A stretch of 64,000 bases of DNA, taken from positions 4,030,001 through 4,094,000 of the forward strand of contig NZ_CP080417.1 in NCBI RefSeq assembly GCF_019457535.1. Reading direction: 5' to 3'. Below the pieces are notes generated by a model, which was given only the letters and a program-made list of their open reading frames with translations, was not told the DNA's origin and ran no database searches. Each line of letters opens with the position of its first letter. Position 1 is the first letter of the stretch. Positions 18,459-26,372 of the stretch are shown here, piece by piece. This DNA comes from Shewanella halotolerans (lineage in GTDB: Bacteria > Pseudomonadota > Gammaproteobacteria > Enterobacterales > Shewanellaceae). The position numbers and the translations under genes are program-made.

Positions 18459-21400
18459 CTAAGCTACCAGATATTTTTCGATATCCACCTCGTCTATCTG
18501 CTCCGGCGCCAGATAACGCTCGGCGTACTCCAGATAGATGCCGCTGGTGAGAAACAGCTTAAACACCTCACCATCTACATGCTGGTCCAGCACCATCTTA
18601 TGCAAAATATCGATGGCGACACTCAGCGGCTTGGCCTTCTTGTAGGGCCTGTCGGCGGCGGTGAGCGCCTCGAAGATATCCGCCAGCACCAGGATGCGCT
18701 CGGGTATCGACAGATCCTCGCCGGTGAGTTTTCTGGGGTAGCCGGTTCCCTTCAGCGTCTCATGATGGGTGGAGGCGTAACGGGGTACTCGGGCCAGCTC
18801 TGGCGGGAAGGGTAGGTTCTCCAGCATCTTGATGGTGCTGGTAATGTGCTGATTGATCTTGAACCTGTCCTCATCGGTCAGGGTGCCGCGAGAGATGCTG
18901 AGGTTATAGATCTCGCCCTGATTGTAGAGCGCTTCGGGTACCGTCATCTTGATGCCAAACTTAGGATCGAACAGCTCGGGGCGGTGACGGGCGATCACAT
19001 GCTGGGGCTTATCGGCCAGCAGCTGCTCTGTCACCGGCAGACTGACCTCGGCGGAAAATTCAGGGTGATTCAGCTCCTCCACCGGCGACAGGCCGAGACG
19101 ATCGTCGAAGTGACGCTGCCAGGTGATTTTAGCCAGGGCCTTCAACCTGTCGATATCGGCCTGCTCCATAAACTCGCCGCCCACGTTGGCCCCGGCGATA
19201 AAGGCGAAATCCTCCGTCAGCTGCTCGCGGCGCCGCTCAAGCTCAGCTCTATGCTCGGACTCATGTTCTGGATCTGCCTGGCACTGCTCGAGACAATGGA
19301 TCTCGGCGTCGCGCCACAGCACCTCGAAGCGCATGCGCACCTCATGGATGCGGTTGTAGATCAACTCCAGCTTGCTGCCCTTATCCACGATATGCTCAGG
19401 CGTGGTGATCTTGCCGCAGTCGTGGAGCCAGGCGGCGATGCGAAACTCCCTGTGCTCATCGGCGTTCTTGAAGCGAAATTCCTTGAAGGCGGGCAGATCC
19501 GACTTGGCCGCATACTCGGCCAGCATCAGCCCCAGCTCGGGCACCCGGTTACAGTGACCTGCGGTGTAGGGAGATTTGTCATCGATCGCCTGAGCGATCA
19601 ACTTGATGAAGGCGTCCATCAGTGCCTTGTGATCCTGCTCGTGCTGGCGAATCGACTCGGACATATCCACCAGGGAGATCGCCAGCTCATCGATCTCCTT
19701 GATGTAGGAATCCACCTTGGTCACCTCGTCATAGCGGCGGTACTTCACCTTGAGATTTTCCAGCGCCAACAGTTTTATCGGTGAGATGATGGGAGAGGCA
19801 AACACCCAGGAAAACGGCAGCGCCAGCAGCAAGCAGAGGCCTGTGATGGCAATCGACTTCTTCACCTTATCCAAGCTAGAGGCCAGCAGCATCTCCTGGG
19901 GCACCAGAATGGCAAAAAACTCCTGCTCGGCGGCGTGACTTCCGAGCGGCGAAACATAGACAAAACTGGGCTCGCCATTGAGCGTGATGGCGACAAGCTG
20001 CTTCTGCCGCCCGGGGTCGTCGGCGAGATCGATCAGCGCCTTGTAGGGCACAGTGCCCTGCACATTAGCCGGGGCCACCTGCTGCCCCTCGGCAAACCAT
20101 TTGTTGCGTAGCGCCCGCACCTGTTCTGGGCTGATCTCGGCGATCGCCCTGTCGATCAGCGCGATGACGTCGGCGTTCTCCGGGTGCATCACTATGCTCA
20201 GCCCGGCGTGAATATCGATGGGGGCGTAATCCAGATCCTCGTGAAACTGTAGATCGTCGATAAAGTACTGCTGCGCCGTGTAGTGCAGCACTATGCTGTT
20301 ATCGATGGCCGCATACACCCGCCCCTCTTTCACCGCCTGCAGTATGCCCCGGGTCGATGACACCTCGACCACCTCGATCTCGGGAAAATACTGTCTGATG
20401 ATGGGGATGATCGACCAGCCCTTGGGAATGGCCACCCGCCTGCCCGTCAGCTGGGCCACATGCTTTATCGGCGCCTGATCCAGCCCTGTCACGGCGGCGA
20501 AGGGCATGGTCAGAAAGGGCTGACTAAAGACCCCAAGCGATTGATTCGCCTCGCTGTTCAGCACAGAGTGCAGCAGGTTGATCTCCCGCGCCTTGAACTT
20601 GTCGACAAATTCCGGCCAGGTGAAGCCATTGTTGTAGTTGATGGTTAGCCCCGTCATCTCGGCCACCAGATTAAGCACGTCTATGCTGTAGCCCATGGGG
20701 CGACCGGCCACGGCAAAATCGATCGGCGGCCAATCGGTCTCGTTAGAGGCGATAAGCGCCGGGGTATTGGCCACCAGCGCCTGCTCCTCTGGGGTCAGGA
20801 TCAGCGGCTTAGCCATGGGAATCTCCCCCTGAGTCGCCTGCAGACGATTGGAAGCTACCAGGGCACCACTGGCGCGGTAGACATAGACCTCGCGCCCATC
20901 TTGAGTATCTCCCCTTCCCAGCTGCGCCAGATAGTCATCCAGGCTCGACAGGGCCACATCCACCGCCAGCACGGCGTCGCTACCCGGCAGGCGGATCGAA
21001 TAGGTGATCCCCGGCGCCTGCAGGTTCTGAAACAGGTAGGGCTCTGTCTTAAACACCTTGTCAGGGCGGGCGTCGATAAACCAGGGGCGGATGCTGGCGT
21101 CGTAATCCGTGGGCTCCATTCGGCTGGCGCGCTGATTAAAGTCGGCGTCTAAGTAATGAAAGGCGCGGATACGCCCCTGACCCTTACCTTGAATGCTGAT
21201 GATCACCCAGCGATCTTCCAAGGAAGCCTTGAGCTGCCGTCGCACTATAGGATGGGCATCGAGATTCACCAGCTCGAACAGATCCCCATCAGGGCTGCCG
21301 AGATAGATGGCGTAGATAAACCTGGCCGAGCGCATCGCCTGGCTAAACACCTGCTTGGCCTCTTGGCTCAGCCCCATGGTCGTGTACAGGCCCTCGAAGT

Positions 21401-21638
21401 TAGCCACCAGCTTAGTGGTGTTGATCGCCTGGTTGTCGAGCTGATTCAGGTAACTGCCTGTGCTGTCGGCGCTCTGATTGTAGAGCTTGAGGCTGGCCTC
21501 GGTGGCCAGACGCTGGCTGAAATAATACTGCAGGCCGATGGCCACCACGGCCGTGAACAGGGTGGCGATGATAAAGGTGCCCACCACGGTAACGCGTATG
21601 GTAAGCCGCTTGGGTTTGGCTAAGGTGAGGCCCAGCAT
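18459..21638 (-). CDS. Membrane sensor with dCache-like, SBP_bac_3-like and HD-GYP domains (predicted c-di-GMP phosphodiesterase)
   Basis: About 1059 residues from the ATG at 21638, which has AAGGA ahead; ATGs at 21671 and 21656 would extend it slightly. Order: TM near residues 15-35, a periplasmic double-Cache-like region (about 40-250), an extracellular solute-binding family 3 domain (about 265-520: YSIDVLNLVAEMTGL, AAIDNSIVLHYTAQ), a second TM near 605-625, and a cytoplasmic HD-GYP domain. The phosphodiesterase part has WLHDCGK (His739, Asp740) and HHETLKGTGYP (Tyr967 of GYP), so the metal site is intact. An unusual charged helical insertion sits between the HD and HHE motifs. It should hydrolyse c-di-GMP in response to a periplasmic ligand, perhaps an amino acid. 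Single gene, convergent with accC. Confidence 0.85.
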   Translation of the reverse strand: MLGLTLAKPKRLTIRVTVVGTFIIATLFTAVVAIGLQYYFSQRLATEASLKLYNQSADSTGSYLNQLDNQAINTTKLVANFEGLYTTMGLSQEAKQVFSQAMRSARFIYAIYLGSPDGDLFELVNLDAHPIVRRQLKASLEDRWVIISIQGKGQGRIRAFHYLDADFNQRASRMEPTDYDASIRPWFIDARPDKVFKTEPYLFQNLQAPGITYSIRLPGSDAVLAVDVALSSLDDYLAQLGRGDTQDGREVYVYRASGALVASNRLQATQGEIPMAKPLILTPEEQALVANTPALIASNETDWPPIDFAVAGRPMGYSIDVLNLVAEMTGLTINYNNGFTWPEFVDKFKAREINLLHSVLNSEANQSLGVFSQPFLTMPFAAVTGLDQAPIKHVAQLTGRRVAIPKGWSIIPIIRQYFPEIEVVEVSSTRGILQAVKEGRVYAAIDNSIVLHYTAQQYFIDDLQFHEDLDYAPIDIHAGLSIVMHPENADVIALIDRAIAEISPEQVRALRNKWFAEGQQVAPANVQGTVPYKALIDLADDPGRQKQLVAITLNGEPSFVYVSPLGSHAAEQEFFAILVPQEMLLASSLDKVKKSIAITGLCLLLALPFSWVFASPIISPIKLLALENLKVKYRRYDEVTKVDSYIKEIDELAISLVDMSESIRQHEQDHKALMDAFIKLIAQAIDDKSPYTAGHCNRVPELGLMLAEYAAKSDLPAFKEFRFKNADEHREFRIAAWLHDCGKITTPEHIVDKGSKLELIYNRIHEVRMRFEVLWRDAEIHCLEQCQADPEHESEHRAELERRREQLTEDFAFIAGANVGGEFMEQADIDRLKALAKITWQRHFDDRLGLSPVEELNHPEFSAEVSLPVTEQLLADKPQHVIARHRPELFDPKFGIKMTVPEALYNQGEIYNLSISRGTLTDEDRFKINQHITSTIKMLENLPFPPELARVPRYASTHHETLKGTGYPRKLTGEDLSIPERILVLADIFEALTAADRPYKKAKPLSVAIDILHKMVLDQHVDGEVFKLFLTSGIYLEYAERYLAPEQIDEVDIEKYLVA

Positions 21639-21736
21639 GCGGTGTCCTTTTCCCATGAGTATCCGACCCAATGAGTATAGTCAGAGATCCGCATGCCCCA
21701 CGCTTAAAGTGAATTAACTCCCTAAAAAATCACAGA

Positions 21737-22789
21737 TTAGGGGCTTTTCTTGCGCCAGGACTCGGGCAACTCCACCTGCTGCCACAGCTCCTGACACAGC
21801 TGCTCTCCCTGATGCCAGTTGCCCTGCTTGATCCAAGTCACTAAGGCATCGCCCACTTGAGGATAGTCGATAGGCTCTGGCTTGGAAGCCCGCAGCCAAC
21901 GCTTAACCGCTGCGGGGTCGAGCCACTTCATGCTCTCGGCGGCGCCGAGCAGTTCCAGCGCCGCCACATTTGACAGCTGCTCGAACTGACCGTGTAGCGG
22001 CTTCACCAGCAGCTTCTTACCCAGGGTTAGCGCCTCACTCGCCAGCTCGAAACCGGCGCTGGCGATCACCCCGCCGCACTGGGCCAACCTGGCCTTGAAG
22101 CCCTCACGGTTAAAGCCAGACCAGATCACATTGTCGGCGCACGCCGCAGGCGCGCCGGAGCCGTGAAAGACATAGAAGCGATACTCGCTAAAGTCTTTGA
22201 GCAGCTGATGAATATCTTCGGGCGACTCGAACGGCAGATAGACCAGAATATCGTGGGAGTTATAGGCCACCGCCTCGCTCACCTCCACGAAGGGTGGCAG
22301 CAGGGGGAAGCCGAAGTGGTGCCAGTGGCAGCCGAGCGCTCTATCGACCGGGGCAAAGTAGTTGAGCAACATCTGATTAAACCAACCGTTGCCCACCTTA
22401 GGCACATCATATTGCAGCGCCGCCTGATGGCTCACCCCGATAGAGGGCACCCCCTGAATGCGCGCCGCCCAGGCAGATACGGGCTCGAAGTCGTTAAGCA
22501 CCAGGTCGTAACCGCTGAGATCCAGGCCGCGTACGTCCTTCACCAGGGCGCTCACCGAGTTCTGCAGCGCCGTCTTGGCGATGCTGACGCAGCCATTTTG
22601 GGTCGCGAAGGTTAATCCGGCCTGGGTGCGGTACTCGCCGAAACACTGCATGTCGAAGTAGCGCTGACTGTCACGTCCCGAGAAGAAGAAATCGACATCG
22701 ACCTGCTGATTTTTAAAGGCTTTTGCCATGACTCTGGCACGACTAAGATGGCCATTCCCTGTGCCTTGCACACCGTAAAGAATACGCAT
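21737..22789 (-). CDS. MJ1255/VC2487-type glycosyltransferase
   Basis: The 350-residue protein begins MRILYGVQGTGNGHLSRA, the nucleotide-sugar-binding start typical of the MJ1255/VC2487 group of GT-B glycosyltransferases (UDP-GlcNAc transferase-like). The C-terminal half carries the acceptor/donor loop VIASAGFELASEALTLGKK, equivalent to the glycine-rich donor site. Substrate unknown. The gene follows the PAP2 phosphatase gene by 25 bases, suggesting a shared role in lipid-linked sugar or envelope metabolism. AGGAG precedes the ATG. Confidence 0.8.
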   Translation of the reverse strand: MRILYGVQGTGNGHLSRARVMAKAFKNQQVDVDFFFSGRDSQRYFDMQCFGEYRTQAGLTFATQNGCVSIAKTALQNSVSALVKDVRGLDLSGYDLVLNDFEPVSAWAARIQGVPSIGVSHQAALQYDVPKVGNGWFNQMLLNYFAPVDRALGCHWHHFGFPLLPPFVEVSEAVAYNSHDILVYLPFESPEDIHQLLKDFSEYRFYVFHGSGAPAACADNVIWSGFNREGFKARLAQCGGVIASAGFELASEALTLGKKLLVKPLHGQFEQLSNVAALELLGAAESMKWLDPAAVKRWLRASKPEPIDYPQVGDALVTWIKQGNWHQGEQLCQELWQQVELPESWRKKSP

Positions 22790-22814
22790 GTTTGTGCTGA
22801 CTCCTGCTAGTGAT

Positions 22815-23345
22815 TTATTGACCGACGAGAGGTAATGCCAGGTAGCAACTCGTCACGCCCAGAAGGGCACCAGCCAGAATATCCAGCGGGTAATGCACGC
22901 CCAAGATGATACGCGAAACACCGATAGCCGTGGCCCAAGCGAAGGCGAGCCAGGCGAAAGTGGGATAACACCAGGCGATGGCACTGGCCATCACGAATGC
23001 CGCAGCCGTGTGGCCCGATGGCAGGCTGAACTTGTCTGACGGCTCGAAGGTCAGCATCAGACCGTTGCCGCCGGGCAGCGACTGATGGCAGGGGCGCGTG
23101 CGCCGAATGCTGTTCTTCAGCACCAGATAGAGAGGCAACTCTATGATGAAGGCGGTGAGCGCCGCGTTGAACAGTGTCTCGCCGCGCCCATCGAGCAGCA
23201 GTAGGAGCACACACAGATAGAGATAATATGGTCCGTCGCCCGTGGCCGAGATGACTCTGGCCTTAGGATTTAGACGGTAAGCCACGCCATAGGCGTTGAT
23301 CGCGGCAAAGGCTTGACGATCTAGCTTAGCTAAGGTCTGAAACAT
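22815..23345 (-). CDS. PAP2-family membrane phosphatase
   Basis: The 176-residue membrane protein has all three phosphatase motifs of the PAP2/acid phosphatase superfamily: KNSIRRTRP, LPSGHTAAAF and SRIILGVHYPLD, with several TM helices around them. Such proteins dephosphorylate lipid phosphates, for example undecaprenyl pyrophosphate or phosphatidic acid. The catalytic residues are complete. It precedes the glycosyltransferase gene in the same direction, 25 bases apart, so they likely form an operon. Confidence 0.87.
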   Translation of the reverse strand: MFQTLAKLDRQAFAAINAYGVAYRLNPKARVISATGDGPYYLYLCVLLLLLDGRGETLFNAALTAFIIELPLYLVLKNSIRRTRPCHQSLPGGNGLMLTFEPSDKFSLPSGHTAAAFVMASAIAWCYPTFAWLAFAWATAIGVSRIILGVHYPLDILAGALLGVTSCYLALPLVGQ

Positions 23346-23348
23346 AAA

Positions 23349-23382
23349 AGGCTCCGGATCATGATGATATGATCAGGAGCCT
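23349..23382 (-). terminator. Hairpin before the PAP2 gene, probable terminator of the small membrane protein gene
   Basis: AGGCTCC and GGAGCCT form a stem, extended inward by GATCAT/ATGATC. On the minus strand it ends in TTTTATG, so it may stop transcription from the upstream gene. It overlaps the PAP2 gene leader and may partly attenuate it. Confidence 0.5.
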
Positions 23383-23449
23383 AAAAACTCGCTATGACGC
23401 CTAGGTGACATCTAGCCTAAATATTTATGACAGCAAAGCTCAGCAGGCA

Positions 23450-23704
23450 CTAGGCCTCGGCGGTTTTACCCACCTGAGTCTTGGCACGGAACAGCTTCAC
23501 TAGGTGATAGACGTTGATACAGGCAACAAAGGCATTCATGCCGGCAACCGGCCAGGCCGAGATGTAGATCCCGTAGATCACAAACAGTGCACAACCGGTA
23601 AAGTTAAGACATCTTAGCCAAACTATATCTTTCATCATCAAAGAGATAGCCACCATTACTGAGGCGGAATAGCCAATTAGTTCAATTGTGTTTGAAGCTT
23701 CCAT
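23450..23704 (-). CDS. Small membrane protein, YgjV/PQ-loop-like
   Basis: The 84-residue protein has three hydrophobic helices (about residues 7-22, 28-48, 52-70) and a short basic tail. The pattern IGYSASVMVAISLMMKD...LRCLNFTGCALFVIYGI is like the repeated half of YgjV-type and PQ-loop (SemiSWEET-like) membrane proteins. One such half normally dimerises. The ATG has AAGGTG five bases ahead. Substrate or role is unknown. Confidence 0.6.
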   Translation of the reverse strand: MEASNTIELIGYSASVMVAISLMMKDIVWLRCLNFTGCALFVIYGIYISAWPVAGMNAFVACINVYHLVKLFRAKTQVGKTAEA

Positions 23705-24039
23705 AAGGCACCTTCTTAAGGCCCTCTGCCATCCATAAGCTAACTGGGGGATCCGTGCCCCTAAAGCAAGTTAAAGTTAAGTTAATCGTTACTGCCTACA
23801 TGCTAACAAATTTAGCCCCAGCTTGTAATTAAAATACGTTATTTAATGACCTTGGTCATGTTTTTTGCACAATAAGAAAGCAATGTAAGAAAGATTACAA
23901 CAAGTTAGCCAAACGCCGCTATTATCGCCAATAGCGTGAGTTATAACGCTTTTCTTTTTAAGAATCCCTTATATACTGGCTGGTAACAATATATTGCTGA
24001 TTTATCCCAGTAAAATGCCTCTCTACAGGAGTATGACTT
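23705..24039. other. Divergent intergenic region upstream of rraA
   Basis: An AT-rich region of 335 bases between the small membrane protein gene (minus) and rraA (plus). It contains a perfect 14-bp palindrome, ATGACCTTGGTCAT, at 23846-23859, which could be an operator. I see no small gene here. Confidence 0.45.
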
Positions 24040-24525
24040 ATGGAATACAACACCTCAGAACTTTGTGACACTTACATTGATGTGGTCGATGTTGTTGAAC
24101 CCATGTTCAGTAATTACGGTGGTTGTAGCTCTTTCGGCGGTTCAATTAGCACCATTAAATGCTTCGAAGACAATGGATTAATCGCTGAGGTTCTGCAACA
24201 GGATGGTGAAGGCAAAGTACTGCTGGTCGATGGTGGCGGATCTCTGCGCCGCGCCTTGGTCGACGCGAGCATCGCCGAGATCGCCGTGGCAAATAACTGG
24301 GAAGGCATTATCGTTTATGGTTCGGTGCGCGATGTCGACGCACTGGAAGATCTGGACATTGGCATCCAGGCCCTGGCCTCTATCCCTGTGGGCGCAGACG
24401 GCCACGGCGTGGGCGAACTGGAGATCCCGGTTAACTTCGGCGGCGTCACCTTCCTGCCGGCCGACCATATCTACGCCGACAACACAGGCATCATCCTGTC
24501 ACCCGAGCCTCTAGATATCGATTAA
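24040..24525 (+). CDS. rraA: Regulator of ribonuclease activity A
   Basis: The 161-residue protein matches RraA along its length: SELCDTYIDVVDVVEPMF, the GGCSSFGGSI loop, LLVDGGGSLRRALVD and YGSVRDVDALEDLDIG. RraA binds the C-terminal scaffold of RNase E and the helicase RhlB and lowers RNA decay; it is a trimer with a methyltransferase-like ring but no known catalysis in this branch. AGGAG lies nine bases before the ATG. A strong terminator follows. Confidence 0.95.
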   Translation: MEYNTSELCDTYIDVVDVVEPMFSNYGGCSSFGGSISTIKCFEDNGLIAEVLQQDGEGKVLLVDGGGSLRRALVDASIAEIAVANNWEGIIVYGSVRDVDALEDLDIGIQALASIPVGADGHGVGELEIPVNFGGVTFLPADHIYADNTGIILSPEPLDID

Positions 24526-24598
24526 GCTGATGCCCGAAATGGCTTAATGATTTTGGCTTGCCTGTTTAGGCTAGATAAGTTAGCCCTAGCCTGAAAGC

Positions 24599-24628
24599 AA
24601 AAAGGACGACCATGAGTCGTCCTTTTTT
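24599..24628 (+). terminator. Rho-independent terminator after rraA
   Basis: AAAGGACGAC-CATGA-GTCGTCCTTT followed by a T-run. Confidence 0.85.
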
Positions 24629-25026
24629 GTGGCCTATCGATGGCCACCCATCTCTCACTGTAATCAATAGTTATGTCGAAATACCTTCGGCCAGTAAAGA
24701 ACAGCGTTATCTTTTTTGCCTCAAACTAGCTTGATGTTTAAGAGAGAGCTTTAAACCATAGCTTTATGATGTATCAATTGCCTGCGGCAGGCTTATGTGC
24801 AGGTACTGCTGAGGCACGCTGTAGACCCATCCCTGGGCGCTCTACGATTTCATCCCTGAAATCGAAGGCCTCAGCCGCACCTGCACCCGAATTCTCCATC
24901 TCTTCGATTTGACCTTAATGGATATCCAAAACCCTTAAAAACTATTTTGTTTTTGGACATTTCCGAGTTAAGGCCTTAACGCTAACTTGTCAGTTTCGGA
25001 TAAAAATTTCTATGGGCTAACTTTCC
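24629..25026. other. Gene-free stretch between rraA terminator and cassette island
   Basis: No coding frame is credible. The region holds the structured palindromic repeat at 24797-24886 and then AT-rich sequence leading to the first attC-like site. Confidence 0.5.
24797..24886. repeat. Structured palindromic repeat element
   Basis: Outer 19-base arms (24797-24815 and 24868-24886) pair with only two mismatches. The interior holds a second perfect hairpin (CGATTTCA-TCCC-TGAAATCG) and GTAGA/TCTAC pairing. The 90-base unit looks like the dispersed palindromic elements of Shewanella genomes, probably a non-autonomous mobile repeat. Copy number cannot be judged from this window. Confidence 0.6.
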
Positions 25027-25121
25027 GATAACGGGCGCAGGCACGAGGGGCATAATGGCGAAGCCACCCCGCGTGTATGCGTCCCAGCGAACGAAGTAAG
25101 CGAGTTTATTGACTTGTTAGC
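25027..25121 (-). repeat. attC-like integron recombination site 1
   Basis: Read on the minus strand it begins GCTAACAAGTCAATAAACTCGC, contains the GGGACGC element often seen in attC sites of marine gammaproteobacteria, and ends GCGCCCG-TTAT. It has the AAC/GTT core triplets at both ends and lies directly after the stop codon of the first cassette gene. Confidence 0.5.
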
Positions 25122-25123
25122 AG

Positions 25124-25483
25124 TCATGCCGATTTAAACCTCCATTTTTCAATTTTTGGAGGTATGAAAGCAACTAAAAAAAATAAAAGGGCAGAAACGT
25201 ACTCGAGTGAACTATCTTCGGATACGCCAAATCCTAGTTCAGGTAATATAACTTGTGTAAACAAGCCAATAACAACACCTAGGAAAAGCAAAGTTTCCCA
25301 ATGAATTTTCGTAGTTTTAGATAAACGCCGTCCAAGTAAATAGCCCAAGGTTGGCAGAAGGTCCATGAAGATAGAAAAGGCGATGAGAAATATGTATTGG
25401 CCACTAGAAAGCTTATCTTCCATTGGTATGCCAAGAAGAATAAACAAACCAACAATTGCATTTCCTAAAAATAAATAAAGCAT
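25124..25483 (-). CDS. Integron cassette 1: hypothetical 4-TM membrane protein
   Basis: The 119-residue protein has four hydrophobic stretches (about residues 2-18, 28-50, 64-82, 94-109) and charged loops; I recognise no family. The ATG follows AAGGA by six bases. The gene fills the space between two attC-like sites and reads toward its own site, as integron cassettes do. Base use is more AT-rich than the surrounding core genes, consistent with acquisition. Function unknown. Confidence 0.55.
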   Translation of the reverse strand: MLYLFLGNAIVGLFILLGIPMEDKLSSGQYIFLIAFSIFMDLLPTLGYLLGRRLSKTTKIHWETLLFLGVVIGLFTQVILPELGFGVSEDSSLEYVSALLFFLVAFIPPKIEKWRFKSA

Positions 25484-25498
25484 AAAATTCCTTTTGAC

Positions 25499-25570
25499 TG
25501 CTAACGCCCAAAGCAGCGGCGCGCGTTAGCGCGTCCAGCCCGCAGGGCGATGCTGCCTTTGTTTGTTATG
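25499..25570 (-). repeat. attC-like integron recombination site 2
   Basis: On the minus strand the ends read TAACAAACAAAGGCAGC and GCTGCTTTGGGCGTTAGC. The inner arms AAAGGCAGC and GCTGCTTT pair except for one extra base on one side, the bulge that marks the attC bottom strand for the integrase. AAC and GTT core triplets are present. Confidence 0.65.
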
Positions 25571-25573
25571 TTT

Positions 25574-25855
25574 TTATTCCGAGACAATTTTAATGCCTCT
25601 GTTTTCTGCAACACCTTCATTGAAGATGGCGAGTACTTTTAGCTGAAATTCAGCCATATGTTCTGGAGCGGTACCTGTATTGATACTATGAATTGTATAT
25701 GGAGGTTCAATTGAGTTTATATCCCCAGTAACCACACTATCTGCCAGGGCATCAAGGTTTCTCCCGTGCCACTCTGGCGCTTTTACCTGGGGGAGGAACA
25801 TGTTGTAGAAATCCTCCTCTTTCTCAATTTTTTTCCAGTCAACGAGTATCTCCAT
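25574..25855 (-). CDS. Integron cassette 2: barstar-family protein
   Basis: The 93-residue acidic protein matches the barstar (barnase inhibitor) fold: a strand-helix start MEILVDWKKIEKEEDFYNMF, then APEWHGRNLDALADSVV, where Trp-His-Gly-Arg-Asn-Leu-Asp-Ala-Leu is the conserved barstar segment (E. coli YhcO and barstar itself). Barstars bind and block secreted or intracellular RNases. No barnase-like gene is present here, so it may be an orphan immunity protein. AGGA lies six bases before the ATG. The gene is bounded by attC-like sites 2 and 3. Confidence 0.7.
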   Translation of the reverse strand: MEILVDWKKIEKEEDFYNMFLPQVKAPEWHGRNLDALADSVVTGDINSIEPPYTIHSINTGTAPEHMAEFQLKVLAIFNEGVAENRGIKIVSE

Positions 25856-25869
25856 GATTCATCCTGAAA

Positions 25870-25957
25870 CATAACGCTTTGCTAAGGGGCTGGCGCCACA
25901 TGCCAGTCCCATGGAGCCAGCCGAAGCTGGCGTAGTAAACTTGAGCAACTGGTTATG
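25870..25957 (-). repeat. attC-like integron recombination site 3
   Basis: On the minus strand it begins ATAACCAGTTGCTCAAG and ends CTTAGCAAAGCGTTAT. The two ends pair with one extra base on one side, the attC bulge pattern, and the centre forms a hairpin (CGCCAGCTTCGGCTGGC). It overlaps the end of the next cassette gene by a few bases, as is common. Confidence 0.65.
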
Positions 25958-26372
25958 AAGCCAACCTCGGAATCCAGTACATTACTTTGGTTACACCATC
26001 ATTTTCAATTACTTGAGGATGTACCGAAAAAGTCATTATTCTCGATTTAACTGCATCGACCCCAAACGTTCTTACGCATGGTGCGATAAACCATTTATTA
26101 AAACTCGGATCATTCTCAATTAGTGATGCAAAAACCAAATCATCAAACAGTGCTTTAGGTACAGGATTTACCTTTTCAAGTAGCTTTGCGACAAACCATT
26201 TTTTACTGTCATGAGTTAAAGCCATTGTAAACCACGCTAAAGCCTCAGGATTATCCTTCGGAAAATTACAAGCAACCTTACCTATCACTTTTTGAATTGC
26301 CTGATGACCGGCACTTTTTTCTTTCACCGATTTTGCTTGGACATATTCTTCGTAAAGAGACTCTAGGTTCAT
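25953..26372 (-). CDS. Integron cassette 3: hypothetical protein
   Basis: The 139-residue soluble protein starts MNLESLYEEYVQAKSVKEK and contains a helical N-terminal half and a possible beta C-terminal part (SRIMTFSVHPQVIENDG). No family is recognised. AAAGG precedes the ATG by six bases. The gene begins 17 bases after a GTTATGAAGCC core sequence, the same join sequence as at attC site 3, which suggests insertion of the cassette by an integrase. Function unknown. Confidence 0.5.
   Translation of the reverse strand: MNLESLYEEYVQAKSVKEKSAGHQAIQKVIGKVACNFPKDNPEALAWFTMALTHDSKKWFVAKLLEKVNPVPKALFDDLVFASLIENDPSFNKWFIAPCVRTFGVDAVKSRIMTFSVHPQVIENDGVTKVMYWIPRLAS

Noticed and set aside
18846..19784. 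312-codon frame on the plus strand
   Set aside because: Antisense to the HD-GYP gene and without recognisable domains.
25116..25957. CRISPR-like repeats in the cassette region
   Set aside because: The repeats are not identical, not evenly spaced and lie at gene ends; attC-like sites explain them better.
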